NCBI RefSeq assembly: GCF_030160835.1
Contig: NZ_BSPC01000024.1
Location: forward strand, 124,001 to 188,000
Length of the DNA: 64,000 nt
From: Labrys miyagiensis
Lineage (GTDB): Bacteria > Pseudomonadota > Alphaproteobacteria > Rhizobiales > Labraceae
Direction: 5' to 3'
Below are positions 10,101-17,750 of the stretch, piece by piece; the first letter of the stretch is position 1, and the number at the start of each line of letters is the position of its first letter. Made by a program: the position numbers and the translations under genes. The notes beneath the pieces are model-generated. The model did not search any database. It was not told the DNA's origin and saw only the letters and a program-made list of their open reading frames with translations.

Positions 10101-11844
10101 CACGCCATCGGAGCAACCGATCGTCAAGGCGGCGTGGACGCGAAGCAGCGGGTGGGGGCGTCAGCAGCAGGACAGGGCGGTGGGCCTGGCGACGCTCTAT
10201 CGCAACCGCTTGGCGCGTACGCTCGGCAGTTTCCTGTTCCTGCTCGCCGCCGCCATCGCTTTCGTGCTGATCGATACATTCGCCCGTACGGCGTTCAGCA
10301 TCTCGATCGCGCCCATGATTGGCGGCCTGCTGCTTGCGGTCACCTCGTTTCTGCCTTTTGCCCGCAGGGTTGCGATGATCCTGTTGCCCAAGGACGCTCC
10401 GCCCGTGTCGCCACTGCGTGCCATGGCCGGGAAGGCCCTGCTCGCCGTCGTGGTATTCGTGCTGGCGACGGCGTTGTTCTTCGCCATCGACGCGATCGCA
10501 CATGCGGCCATCGATGCAGGGCACGGGATCGGCATCTGGGCGGTCGCCGCGGCTCTAGGCTGCTCGGTCGCCTTCGGCCGCGCGATCAATTTCGTGAACC
10601 TGTCGTCGCTCCAGCAGCAACTCACCCAGCAACTGGCCCGCACCTTCCTCGGCGCCTCGAACGACCGGCGTGTGCATCCGGTGGGAGCCACCAGCCCCGT
10701 CCCGGTCCAGGTGCCGGACGAGGACGATGATCAGTCGTTCGGCAATTATCATCCCGAGAAAAGCGGTGGACCGCTGCATCTGGTCAGTGTCTGCGTCAAT
10801 CAGACGGTCGACCATATCTCCGGCCGCCAGCTTCGGCAGAACAAGGGCCTGCCGATGTGCGTCGGACCGGTGGGGTTGAGCGTGGGCCGGCAATATCACG
10901 CGCTCTGGGAGCGCAACGCAGACCCGTCCGGCCAATGGGCCGAGGTGCGCGCCCTGCCCGTTGCGCCGGATCCGAACGCCTTCCACGTCCTCGCGAGAAC
11001 CGACAGTGAGACGGCATCGGTCGAGCAGCTCAGCCTGGGCCGCTGGATTGCCATATCGGCCGCATCGCTGTCGACGGGGGCCGGACGCACCGGCTCGCTG
11101 CCGAAATCGCTTCTGCTCGGCCTGTTCAATTTCCGGCTGGGCTATTGGTGGAACAGCGGAATCCCCGCCTCCAGGCGGCCGAGCCGCTATCCGCCGAACC
11201 TGTGGCGGCGCATCAAGTCGCTGCCCTCGGTCATCTTCGCCACACAAGCCATGATTCTCGAGGAATGGCGCGACTATTTCGAAGGGCCGTCGGCAAGACG
11301 CTGGTATCTGAGCGACGGCGGGCATTTCGACAACACCGGCCTCTATGAACTCATTCGCCGCAGATTGCCCTTTATCGTCGCCGTGGATGCGGGCCAGGAT
11401 AGGGATTACCGGTTCGACGACCTCTCGATCCTGGAGCGGCAGGTTCGGCTCGATTTCAATGCAAGAATCGACTGGCTCGATCCCCAGCCAGCTCCGGGAG
11501 CCGCGATTTCATGGCGCGTGTTCGGCACAGCCATCCCGAATTGGATCACGGCCCTGATCATCCATCCTGAGAGGCTGGGCCGGCTTGACCAGACCAAGCG
11601 CAACGGGTCCGTCGTGGGGGCGTTGGCACGGATTACATACGAGGATGACTCGGAGAAGGTGAGCTGGCTTCTGCTCGTCAAAGCCAATCTGGCGCCGGCC
11701 GTGCCGGCCGATGTCACGAATTATGCCGTGACTCATCCGGATTTTCCCAATGAGAGCACCATCGACCAGTTCTTCGGCGACGATCAATGGGAGAGCTACA
11801 GGTCGCTCGGCGAAAACGCCGCACGGTCGCTCTTTGGCAGATAG
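7192..11844 (+). CDS. GMC flavin oxidoreductase fused to patatin-like phospholipase
   Basis: 1550 residues. The N-terminal ~700 residues are a GMC oxidoreductase: an FAD-binding DYIVVGSGAGGG at 23-34 and the catalytic-region motif HHACGTCKIG at 627-636, with VVDASVFPRIPGYF before a C-terminal IVVPTFMIAEKAAD. The second active-site Asn/His usually found in an NP..T motif is replaced by VP. After a Pro-rich linker (~705-735) a patatin-like domain starts: oxyanion loop SGGGIRS (747-753), nucleophile STVSGGG (Ser780), about 270 residues of membrane segments (~840-1130), then the catalytic aspartate in SDGGHFDNTG (Asp1375). Both catalytic halves of the lipase are thus split by a membrane block. 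GGGGCGGGG lies close upstream. Inference: a membrane acyl hydrolase physically coupled to oxidation of the released alcohol, with electrons passed to the adjacent cytochrome. Confidence 0.85.
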   Translation: MRQAEQVAQSLQQAQNPDTTPFDYIVVGSGAGGGPLAARLALGGQRVLVIEAGVDPISDNEHSEAHRVPIYNAAATEDPVTSWAFSVRQYEDDERQKRSTKYCLRDDPAQSGGKGGIFYPRAAALGGCTCHHAMVFVRPNDSDWDSLADLTGDDSWRSETMQGYFPRLERCLYYQVYKGFFGRLLGGILWLVQWLATLIAPRFQLDPNGHGSRGWQPTSFIDPLVIVGIARRDFILLRLLWDVLWASLKSKVERRILWRALVRWQIVQFLDPNVRANYARFLEYRARLCLIPIGTDGSERSGLREWLLKVRGMHPDRLVLLTGAHATRLVFDRDKDRASPRAIGVEVLRGAHLYRASPKSGSAISQGTEQYFARREVIVSGGAFNSPQLLMLSGIGDVGQLQSLGIRSLRNARGHKIAAPINLPGVGRNLQDRYEVSVITKMHKEFATLKGATFIPGDKNDPHRAQWLRDRTGLYTINGSALALLVSSSRNQNLPNPDHLVLGVPAAFRGYYHGWSQQLLKRTIGAGEDERKFWSWVVLKAYTDNNLGTVTLRTANALDVPEINFHSFSESPEKGINDREAIADVIKRLREINGEIKGIAEEIQPGPKKGNDSRALREWIEDEAWGHHACGTCKIGADRWQEDVANLTDNRAVVDSAFRVHGVRGLRVVDASVFPRIPGYFIVVPTFMIAEKAADVILADSKAYPSKVECRESAAIQARREVVKPSPNPPTEPATTLPEDCIGLALSGGGIRSATYSLGVLQGLAATGMLRRIDFMSTVSGGGFAGAFLGRLFTRLKCYGGDKFAKVEAILKDVNAPEIWWLRRHADYLAGAGLSDLETSLAVLIRNLVSVFFCIGLLFFGVLGGLRLIADCALPAVPGSWTIWGVPLSPWWWIPAAVLALGVLPLCIGYWLTPSGRRRSQYAPLGLLAWSALLIAAITAVSVAGLGWWGLLVIGILVLAWLWQEAVRWGTPSEQPIVKAAWTRSSGWGRQQQDRAVGLATLYRNRLARTLGSFLFLLAAAIAFVLIDTFARTAFSISIAPMIGGLLLAVTSFLPFARRVAMILLPKDAPPVSPLRAMAGKALLAVVVFVLATALFFAIDAIAHAAIDAGHGIGIWAVAAALGCSVAFGRAINFVNLSSLQQQLTQQLARTFLGASNDRRVHPVGATSPVPVQVPDEDDDQSFGNYHPEKSGGPLHLVSVCVNQTVDHISGRQLRQNKGLPMCVGPVGLSVGRQYHALWERNADPSGQWAEVRALPVAPDPNAFHVLARTDSETASVEQLSLGRWIAISAASLSTGAGRTGSLPKSLLLGLFNFRLGYWWNSGIPASRRPSRYPPNLWRRIKSLPSVIFATQAMILEEWRDYFEGPSARRWYLSDGGHFDNTGLYELIRRRLPFIVAVDAGQDRDYRFDDLSILERQVRLDFNARIDWLDPQPAPGAAISWRVFGTAIPNWITALIIHPERLGRLDQTKRNGSVVGALARITYEDDSEKVSWLLLVKANLAPAVPADVTNYAVTHPDFPNESTIDQFFGDDQWESYRSLGENAARSLFGR

Positions 11845-11891
11845 TTCGGCCCCATCATAGCCGGTGCCACCCCAGGCGCGGGGTGGCCTGC

Positions 11892-12224
11892 CTACTTCTT
11901 CCGCTTCTTCCCGGTGGCGGTGGCGCCTTCGGTCTTGGAAGCAGAAGTCTCGGCCATTTCCGTGGAGCTATCGCCGCTGTCAGCCTCTTCCTCAAAGGCG
12001 TCTCCAGCAAGGCGATGCTTGATGGCAAGGGCATAGATGACGTTCAGAATGGTGCGGTCAGTCAAGGATGGGTCGCTGAGCGCCAGGAAACCGGCACGCA
12101 CAATGCGCTTGCTGTTGGCCTTCGGCACTTTCTTGATAATGAAGCTGTATAGCGCGTCGTCAGTCAGTCCGGATGTCGCTCCTTCAATCAGATATTCGTA
12201 AATCTTTTTCTTCGCATCGCCCAC
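11892..12224 (-). CDS. Hypothetical protein, 110 residues, basic C-terminal tail
   Basis: Not recognised. The N-terminal ~75 residues look compact and helical (DAKKKIYEYLIEG, then FIIKKVPKANSKRIVRAGFLA and TDRTILNVIYALAIKHRL). The last ~35 residues are acidic then Ser/Thr/Ala-rich and end GKKRKK. I prefer the GTG at 12224, which has GAGGAC 6 nt upstream, to an ATG at 12269 without a ribosome site. It converges with the GMC-patatin gene (47 nt between stops). The helical core could be a nucleic-acid-binding or adaptor fold, but nothing in the sequence proves this. Confidence 0.6.
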   Translation of the reverse strand: MGDAKKKIYEYLIEGATSGLTDDALYSFIIKKVPKANSKRIVRAGFLALSDPSLTDRTILNVIYALAIKHRLAGDAFEEEADSGDSSTEMAETSASKTEGATATGKKRKK

Positions 12225-12288
12225 GAGTCTGTCCTCTATATAGGATTTGGCAAGAATCGCGCAGACCATGCGTCACGGCTTTGTCATA

Positions 12289-12324
12289 AACAACACCTTC
12301 ATCGGGCGTAGTTTAGGTGTTGTT
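12289..12324. repeat. 10-bp inverted repeat aacaacacct
   Basis: Perfect arms aacaacacct (12289-12298) and aggtgttgtt (12315-12324) with a 16-nt loop. They lie upstream of the small hypothetical gene and downstream of the permease terminator. It could be an operator for the former; there is no T-run. Confidence 0.55.
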
Positions 12325-12352
12325 TGTCACAAAACTGTCACATAATCGTAAT

Positions 12353-12382
12353 GAAAAACCCGGCGCGAGGACTGCGCCGGGC
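12353..12382 (-). terminator. Rho-independent terminator after the permease gene
   Basis: On the minus strand, CCCGGCGC, a 7-nt loop and GCGCCGGG are followed at once by TTTTTC, 23 nt past the permease stop codon. Confidence 0.85.
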
Positions 12383-12404
12383 TCCTTTGCTTGGCGTCTA
12401 TGGA

Positions 12405-14360
12405 TCAGGCCGGCCGCTCGACGAATTGCGGCACTTGGGCCGAGGCGATCGGGTTGGCGTTGGCCACCAGTTTGTCGAAGCGGTGGTTGGCGATCTTGGC
12501 GATCTCGATCAGGCCGGCGGCCCGCTCGACAGCCGGTGAGTTCGCCATGCGCGACCAGCCGGTCTCCAGCACCCGCTCATATCGCTCGACTTCGGGAGCG
12601 CAGACGATCAGCGGAAAACCGAACTGCTTGCGATAGGCCACCGCGAGATCGTGCACATCGTTGCGCTCGTCGTGATCGAGGACATCGAGGCCGGCATGGA
12701 CGTGATCCTGCATATAGGAGGAGCCCGCTTCCGCCTCGCTGCCGAGATCGGCGAAGGAGTTCATGAGCTGCAGCTGCTGGTCGGGCGTGCCGGTGAGCAG
12801 GGCGTCATGGAAGGCCGAGCGCAGGGCGAGGGTGTCCGCGAAGGGCTTCATCGCATAGGCGCGTTCCAGCACCCAGGGCGATTTCTCGACCAGGCCGCCG
12901 AAGGTGGCGCCGAATTCGGCCTGAGACATCGCATTCACGTCCGCCAGGGTGACGAGCTTGCCGCCTGGCCTGCCGGCGACGGCAACGCCATGCCCGGCAC
13001 CGATATGGTTGAAGACGATGTTGAGCACGATCGCCGAGAGGGCGCCGAGCGTGATGCCCGAGCCGAAGATGATCTGCGCCCATTCCGGGAAGGCGCTGCC
13101 GACGAAAGGCTGCGACGTCACCAGCATGCCAAGGCCCACGCTGGTTGCAACCACCACGATGTTGTTGTGGTTGTTGAAATCCACGCGGCTGAGGGTCTGA
13201 ATGCCCACCACGGCCACGGTGGCGAACATGGCGAGCGCCGCGCCGCCCAACACTGGAAGGGGAATGCCGGCGACGATGGCCGCAGCTTTGGGCAGCGAGC
13301 CGAGGATGATCATGATCACACCGGCCGCAACGATCACCCAGCGGCTCTTGACTTGGGTGAGGCGAACCAGACCGACATTTTCGGCAAAGCAGGTATAGGG
13401 GAAGGAGTTCAGCACGCCGCCGATGAAGGTGGCGAGGCCGTCGGCGCGGATGGCGCGGCCGATATCATCCGAGGTAATGCGTTTCTTGACGATCTCGCCG
13501 GTGGCGTAAACGTCGCCTGTGGTCTCCACCATGGTGATGATCATCACGACGATCATCGAGAGGATGGCGGTGATCGAGAAAGTCGGCAGGCCGAAATAGA
13601 ACGGCATTGTGTAACCGACCCAGCCGGCGGTGCCGACATCGGGGAAAGTCGCCTTGCCGAGCAGAAAGGCGACGGCTGTGCCGATCACCAGACCAAGCAG
13701 CACCGCGACCGTCTGCATGAAGCCCGTAAAGAAGCGCTGGATGCCGACGATGATGGCAAGTGTGCCGAGGGCATAGGCAAGATTGGAGAGCAGAACGGGG
13801 CTTTGCATCGCCATCGGGCCCATGGGACTCTCGACGATGTCGGCGGCGGCAACCGGCAGCAGGGCGACGCCGATGATCAGGATCACCGAGCCGGTGACCA
13901 CGGGCGGAAAGAAGCGCACCAGCTTGGCGAAGTAGGAGGCCACCGCGAAGGTGAACAGACCCGCGACCAGCACCGATCCATAGATCGAGAGCAGGCCCGG
14001 CGTGCCGCCGCCCGCGGCAAGGCCGATGGCGATCATTGGTGAGACGGCGGTGAAGGTGACGCCCTGCAGCAGCGGCAGGCGCACGCCGATCTTCCAGAAG
14101 CCGACAGACTGGATGATCGAGGCGATGCCGCAGGTGAAGAGGTCGGCATTGATCAGATGGATCAGCTGTTCGGGGCTGAGCTTGAGGGCCCCAGCCACGA
14201 TGATCGGCACCAGCACGGCGCCGGCGTAGAAGGCGAGCACATGCTGGAAGCCATAGGCCGCGAGCTTGGGCAGCGGCAGGACCTCGTCGACGGGATGTAT
14301 TCTGGCCGTCGTGCCATTGGCCGCGCTGGCGGCCTTGTTGGTATTTGCAAGCGTAGTCAT
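12405..14360 (-). CDS. NCS2 uracil/xanthine-type permease with C-terminal OHCU-decarboxylase-like domain
   Basis: 651 residues. Residues ~25-465 are a nucleobase:cation symporter-2 permease with about 12-14 membrane segments (LPKLAAYGFQHVLAFYAGAV start; a QxxG-rich ETTGDVYATGE signature). Residues ~480-640 resemble OHCU decarboxylase (UraD), the last enzyme making S-allantoin. In this copy the catalytic HPDL is FADL (Phe536) and the EQ pair is DH (Asp552), while the intact enzyme at 32993-34435 keeps both. The appended domain is therefore probably inactive and may be regulatory or a docking site. The ATG at 14360 follows GGGGGA by 6 nt. It lies downstream of xdhABC on the same strand and imports xanthine, urate or a related purine. 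Confidence 0.9.
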   Translation of the reverse strand: MTTLANTNKAASAANGTTARIHPVDEVLPLPKLAAYGFQHVLAFYAGAVLVPIIVAGALKLSPEQLIHLINADLFTCGIASIIQSVGFWKIGVRLPLLQGVTFTAVSPMIAIGLAAGGGTPGLLSIYGSVLVAGLFTFAVASYFAKLVRFFPPVVTGSVILIIGVALLPVAAADIVESPMGPMAMQSPVLLSNLAYALGTLAIIVGIQRFFTGFMQTVAVLLGLVIGTAVAFLLGKATFPDVGTAGWVGYTMPFYFGLPTFSITAILSMIVVMIITMVETTGDVYATGEIVKKRITSDDIGRAIRADGLATFIGGVLNSFPYTCFAENVGLVRLTQVKSRWVIVAAGVIMIILGSLPKAAAIVAGIPLPVLGGAALAMFATVAVVGIQTLSRVDFNNHNNIVVVATSVGLGMLVTSQPFVGSAFPEWAQIIFGSGITLGALSAIVLNIVFNHIGAGHGVAVAGRPGGKLVTLADVNAMSQAEFGATFGGLVEKSPWVLERAYAMKPFADTLALRSAFHDALLTGTPDQQLQLMNSFADLGSEAEAGSSYMQDHVHAGLDVLDHDERNDVHDLAVAYRKQFGFPLIVCAPEVERYERVLETGWSRMANSPAVERAAGLIEIAKIANHRFDKLVANANPIASAQVPQFVERPA

Positions 14361-14494
14361 CAAACGTCCCCCTTATTCGGTGGATCTCGCATCGCCCTTT
14401 GCTCGAGCAGGCTGATGGATCGGTTGGATGGATGCGGGCGCGGGTCTGCCACGCGGGTGTTTCCTCTGGTGGTCTGAGCTTGATCTGTCCGGCG

Positions 14495-15388
14495 TCACCC
14501 CGCTCTGGCTGTGGTGGCGTCGGCAAACTGGGACCGGCCTGTCCGCTGCAGGCGCGCCGCCCTCTGGGCAAAGCAGCGGATCAGCTCGGCGGCCGTGAGG
14601 CTGGCGATGATCTCCGGGCGCTTGTCATCGACATCGGCGCCCCCGATCGGGCAGGTAAGGTCGGCGAGCATGGCGTTGGTGCCGGAATTGCGCAGGAACT
14701 GCGCCTCGAAACGCTTGCGCTTGGTGCGCGAGCCGATCATGCCGACATAGGCGGCATCGCGCCGCTCCAGGGCGGCCTCGGTGAGGCGGTAGTCGAGCGC
14801 GTGGCTGTGGGTGAGGATGACATAGGCCGCGCCCGCTGGTGCGTCAGCGATTGCTTCCGCCGGATCCTCGAGATGGCGGATGCGGCAGTTCTCCGGCAAA
14901 CCGGCGAGCATGTCCTCGCGGTCGTCGACCAAAGTGACGGCGAAGGGCAGCAGCGAAAGCATGGTGGCGAGCGCCCGGCCGGTATGGCCGAGGCCGAAGA
15001 CCAGGATGGGCGGGCGCGCCTCCATCAAGGCAGCCTCGTGGTCGCCGAGCCAGGCGGCGACCCTGATCGTCACCGGCTCGAAGCGCAGCGTGACATGGCC
15101 GCCGCAGCACTGGCCCATCATCGGGCCGAGCGGCAGGTCCATGCTCTGGGCAGCGAGGCCGGCCTTGGTGTCCTTGCCCTCGGCGAGCATGGAGCGCGCC
15201 ACGTCGATGGCGTGGAATTCGAGATGGCCGCCGCCGATGGTGCCGGCCATCTCGCTTTCCGTCACCAGCATCAGGGCATCGCAGCCGCGCGGGGTCGAGC
15301 CGAGCGCCGAGGCGATTTCCACCAGCACGGCATGCCGGCCATCCGCTTCCGTCCGAGCGAGCAGGGCGCCGATTTCGAGGTCAACCAT
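14495..15388 (-). CDS. xdhC: XdhC, molybdenum cofactor insertion factor for xanthine dehydrogenase
   Basis: 297 residues with the XdhC/CoxI N-terminal region (ALGSTPRG, GTIGGGHLEF) and a Rossmann-like C-terminal half (PILVFGLGHTGRALA; VGMIGSRTKR). It binds and sulfurates the Mo cofactor before insertion into XdhB and is not a subunit of the mature enzyme. Its start overlaps the end of xdhB. AGGAAGG is 8 nt from the ATG at 15388; an in-frame ATG at 15394 is too close to that site. The 134 nt to the permease start hold nothing obvious, so read-through into the permease is likely. Confidence 0.93.
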   Translation of the reverse strand: MVDLEIGALLARTEADGRHAVLVEIASALGSTPRGCDALMLVTESEMAGTIGGGHLEFHAIDVARSMLAEGKDTKAGLAAQSMDLPLGPMMGQCCGGHVTLRFEPVTIRVAAWLGDHEAALMEARPPILVFGLGHTGRALATMLSLLPFAVTLVDDREDMLAGLPENCRIRHLEDPAEAIADAPAGAAYVILTHSHALDYRLTEAALERRDAAYVGMIGSRTKRKRFEAQFLRNSGTNAMLADLTCPIGGADVDDKRPEIIASLTAAELIRCFAQRAARLQRTGRSQFADATTARAG

Positions 15389-17750
15389 GGCCATGTCCTT
15401 CCTGGTCCTGTGCTTTCGCGCGCAAGGCCTCGATGGCGAACAGCACGCGCTCCGGCGTGGCGGGCGCATCGAGATTGGGGAAGATCTTGTAGTCGGCGAC
15501 GCTTGCCACCGCGTCCGACAGGGCGTGCAGCACCGAGATCGGCAGCACCAGCGGCGGCTCGCCCACCGCCTTCGAACGGTGGATCGAGGGCATGTGGTTG
15601 GGCTTGTTCAACAGCTCGATGTTGAAGATGCGCGGCCGGTCCGAAGCGACCGGGATCTTGTAGGTGGAGGGCGCATGGGTGCGCAGGCGCCCCTTGGCGT
15701 CCCACCACAATTCCTCGGTGGTAAGCCAGCCCATGCCCTGCACGAAGCCGCCTTCGATCTGGCCGATATCGATGGCCGGGTTCAGCGAGGCGCCGACGTC
15801 GTGCAGGATGTCGACGCGCTCCACCCGGTATTCGCCGGTGAGCGTATCGACAGTGACCTCGGAGGCCGCAGCGCCGTAGGAATAATAATAGAAGGCGCGC
15901 CCGCGGCCGGCCTTGCGGTCCCAATGGATATCGGGCGTGCGATAAAAGCCGGACGAGGAGAGATGGATGCGGTTGCTATAGGCTTCCTTGACGAAGTCGG
16001 GCCACTCGATTTCGCGATTGCCCACCCGCACACGCCCGGGCAGGAACTCGATCTGGTCCTCGGGCACCTGGAACTTGTCGCAGGCGAAGGCGACCAGGCG
16101 TTCCTTGATGTTGTTGCAGGCGTTGAGGGCGGCCATGCCGTTGAGGTCGGTGCCGGAGGAGGCGGCGGTGGGCGACGTATTGGGGATCTTGGCCGTGGTG
16201 GTCGGCGTGATCTTCACCATGTCGAGGTCGATCTGGAAGGCCTGCGCCACCACCTGGGCAACCTTGATGTAGAGGCCCTGGCCCATCTCGGTGCCGCCAT
16301 GGTTTACGCTCACCGAGCCATCGGCGTAGACGTTCACCAGCGCGCCTGCCTGGTTCTGCCAGGAGTTGGTGAAGGAGATGCCGAACTTGACCGGCGTCAG
16401 CGCGATGCCGCGCCGGAAGAGGCCACCCTTTGCATTCTCGCGCGCATTCTCCTCGCGGATGGCGGCGCGGCGGGCCTGGTAGTCGCAGGAGGCCTCGAGC
16501 TTGGCGATGATCTCGGCCGAGAGATCGCTTTCCACTGTCTGGTGATAGGGCGTGAGATTGCCCTTCTCGCCATAGAAGTTCAGCTTGCGGATCTCCAAGG
16601 GATCCTTGCCGAGAGCGTAGGCGATCTCCTCGATCATGCGCTCTGCGCCGATCACGCCTTGCGGGCCGCCAAAGCCGCGGAAGGCGGTGTTCGACACGGT
16701 GTGGGTGCGCCAGGGCTGGGCGTTGAGGCGCACATGCGGGTAGAAATAGGCGTTGTCGGCATGGAAGAGGGCGCGGTCGGTCACGGGGCCGGAGAGATCG
16801 GCCGAGAAACCGCATCGTGCCGCGAAGACGATATCGACGGCGAGGATATGCCCTTCGTCATCGAAGCCGACTTCGTAGTCGATCACGAAATCATGACGCT
16901 TGCCGGTGGCGACCATGTCGTCGTCGCGGTCGGGGCGCAGCTTGACGGCCTGGCCGGTCTTGCGCGCACCGAGAGCCGCGATGGCGGCGAAGATGTTGCC
17001 CTGAGTCTCCTTGCCGCCAAAGGCGCCGCCCATGCGGCGGATCTCGACGGTGACGGCATTGGAGGGTACGCCGAGCACATGGGCGACCGAATGCTGGATC
17101 TCGCTGGGATGCTGGGTGGAGGAATAGAGCGTGATGTCGCCATCCTCGCCGGGGATCGCGAGGGCGATATGGCTCTCCAGGTAGAAATGCTCCTGGCCGC
17201 CGAGATTCATTGACCGTTTGATGCGGTGGGGCGAAGCGGCCATCGCCGTCTCGACATCACCGCGGTTGAGCGACATCGGCTCGGCCACATAGTCCATGCC
17301 CGCCTTGCGTGCCTCGGCGATGGTGAGTACGGGCGGCTCTTGCTGATAGGTGATCTTGGCCTTGGCGGCGGCGAGGCGCGCCTCGTTGCGGGTGCGGGCG
17401 ATCACCGCGAACAGCGGCTGGCCGTAGAACATCACCCGCTTCTCGGGGAAGATCGGGTCGTCATGGTGGTTGGAGGGGCTGACATCGTTGACACCGGGGA
17501 TGTCGTCCACCGTCAGCACGGCCTCGACGCCGGGGCTGGTGGTTACGGCGGAGAGATCCATCCCGGTGATCAGGCCATGGGCGCAATGCGACAGGCCGAG
17601 CGCGGCATGGAGCAGGCCGGCGGGCTCGGGCATGTCGTCGATATAGAACGCTTCGCCCGCCACATGCTTGTGGCCGGAATCATGGCGCGTCGACTGGTAG
17701 ACGCCGCCGGTGATGCTGTCGCGGTTCAAGGCAAAGATGGGCTTATGCAT
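15381..17750 (-). CDS. xdhB: Xanthine dehydrogenase molybdenum-binding subunit
   Basis: 789 residues, the full length of XdhB. It carries the aldehyde oxidase/xanthine dehydrogenase a/b hammerhead N-terminus (GEAFYIDDMPEP), the substrate-pocket motif GGQEHFYLESH, the Mo-cofactor segment RRMGGAFGGKE, the EMGQGLYIKVAQ motif and a C-terminal GEPPLVLPIS containing the catalytic glutamate region. It oxidises hypoxanthine and xanthine to urate at C8. The ATG at 17750 overlaps the xdhA stop by 8 nt, and its own stop overlaps xdhC, so the three genes are translationally coupled. Confidence 0.96.
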   Translation of the reverse strand: MHKPIFALNRDSITGGVYQSTRHDSGHKHVAGEAFYIDDMPEPAGLLHAALGLSHCAHGLITGMDLSAVTTSPGVEAVLTVDDIPGVNDVSPSNHHDDPIFPEKRVMFYGQPLFAVIARTRNEARLAAAKAKITYQQEPPVLTIAEARKAGMDYVAEPMSLNRGDVETAMAASPHRIKRSMNLGGQEHFYLESHIALAIPGEDGDITLYSSTQHPSEIQHSVAHVLGVPSNAVTVEIRRMGGAFGGKETQGNIFAAIAALGARKTGQAVKLRPDRDDDMVATGKRHDFVIDYEVGFDDEGHILAVDIVFAARCGFSADLSGPVTDRALFHADNAYFYPHVRLNAQPWRTHTVSNTAFRGFGGPQGVIGAERMIEEIAYALGKDPLEIRKLNFYGEKGNLTPYHQTVESDLSAEIIAKLEASCDYQARRAAIREENARENAKGGLFRRGIALTPVKFGISFTNSWQNQAGALVNVYADGSVSVNHGGTEMGQGLYIKVAQVVAQAFQIDLDMVKITPTTTAKIPNTSPTAASSGTDLNGMAALNACNNIKERLVAFACDKFQVPEDQIEFLPGRVRVGNREIEWPDFVKEAYSNRIHLSSSGFYRTPDIHWDRKAGRGRAFYYYSYGAAASEVTVDTLTGEYRVERVDILHDVGASLNPAIDIGQIEGGFVQGMGWLTTEELWWDAKGRLRTHAPSTYKIPVASDRPRIFNIELLNKPNHMPSIHRSKAVGEPPLVLPISVLHALSDAVASVADYKIFPNLDAPATPERVLFAIEALRAKAQDQEGHGHG

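Noticed and set aside
8284-10524. A 746-codon minus-strand open frame inside the GMC-patatin gene
   Set aside because: Rich in Arg/Gln/Ala, no motifs, exactly mirrors third-position GC of the sense gene.
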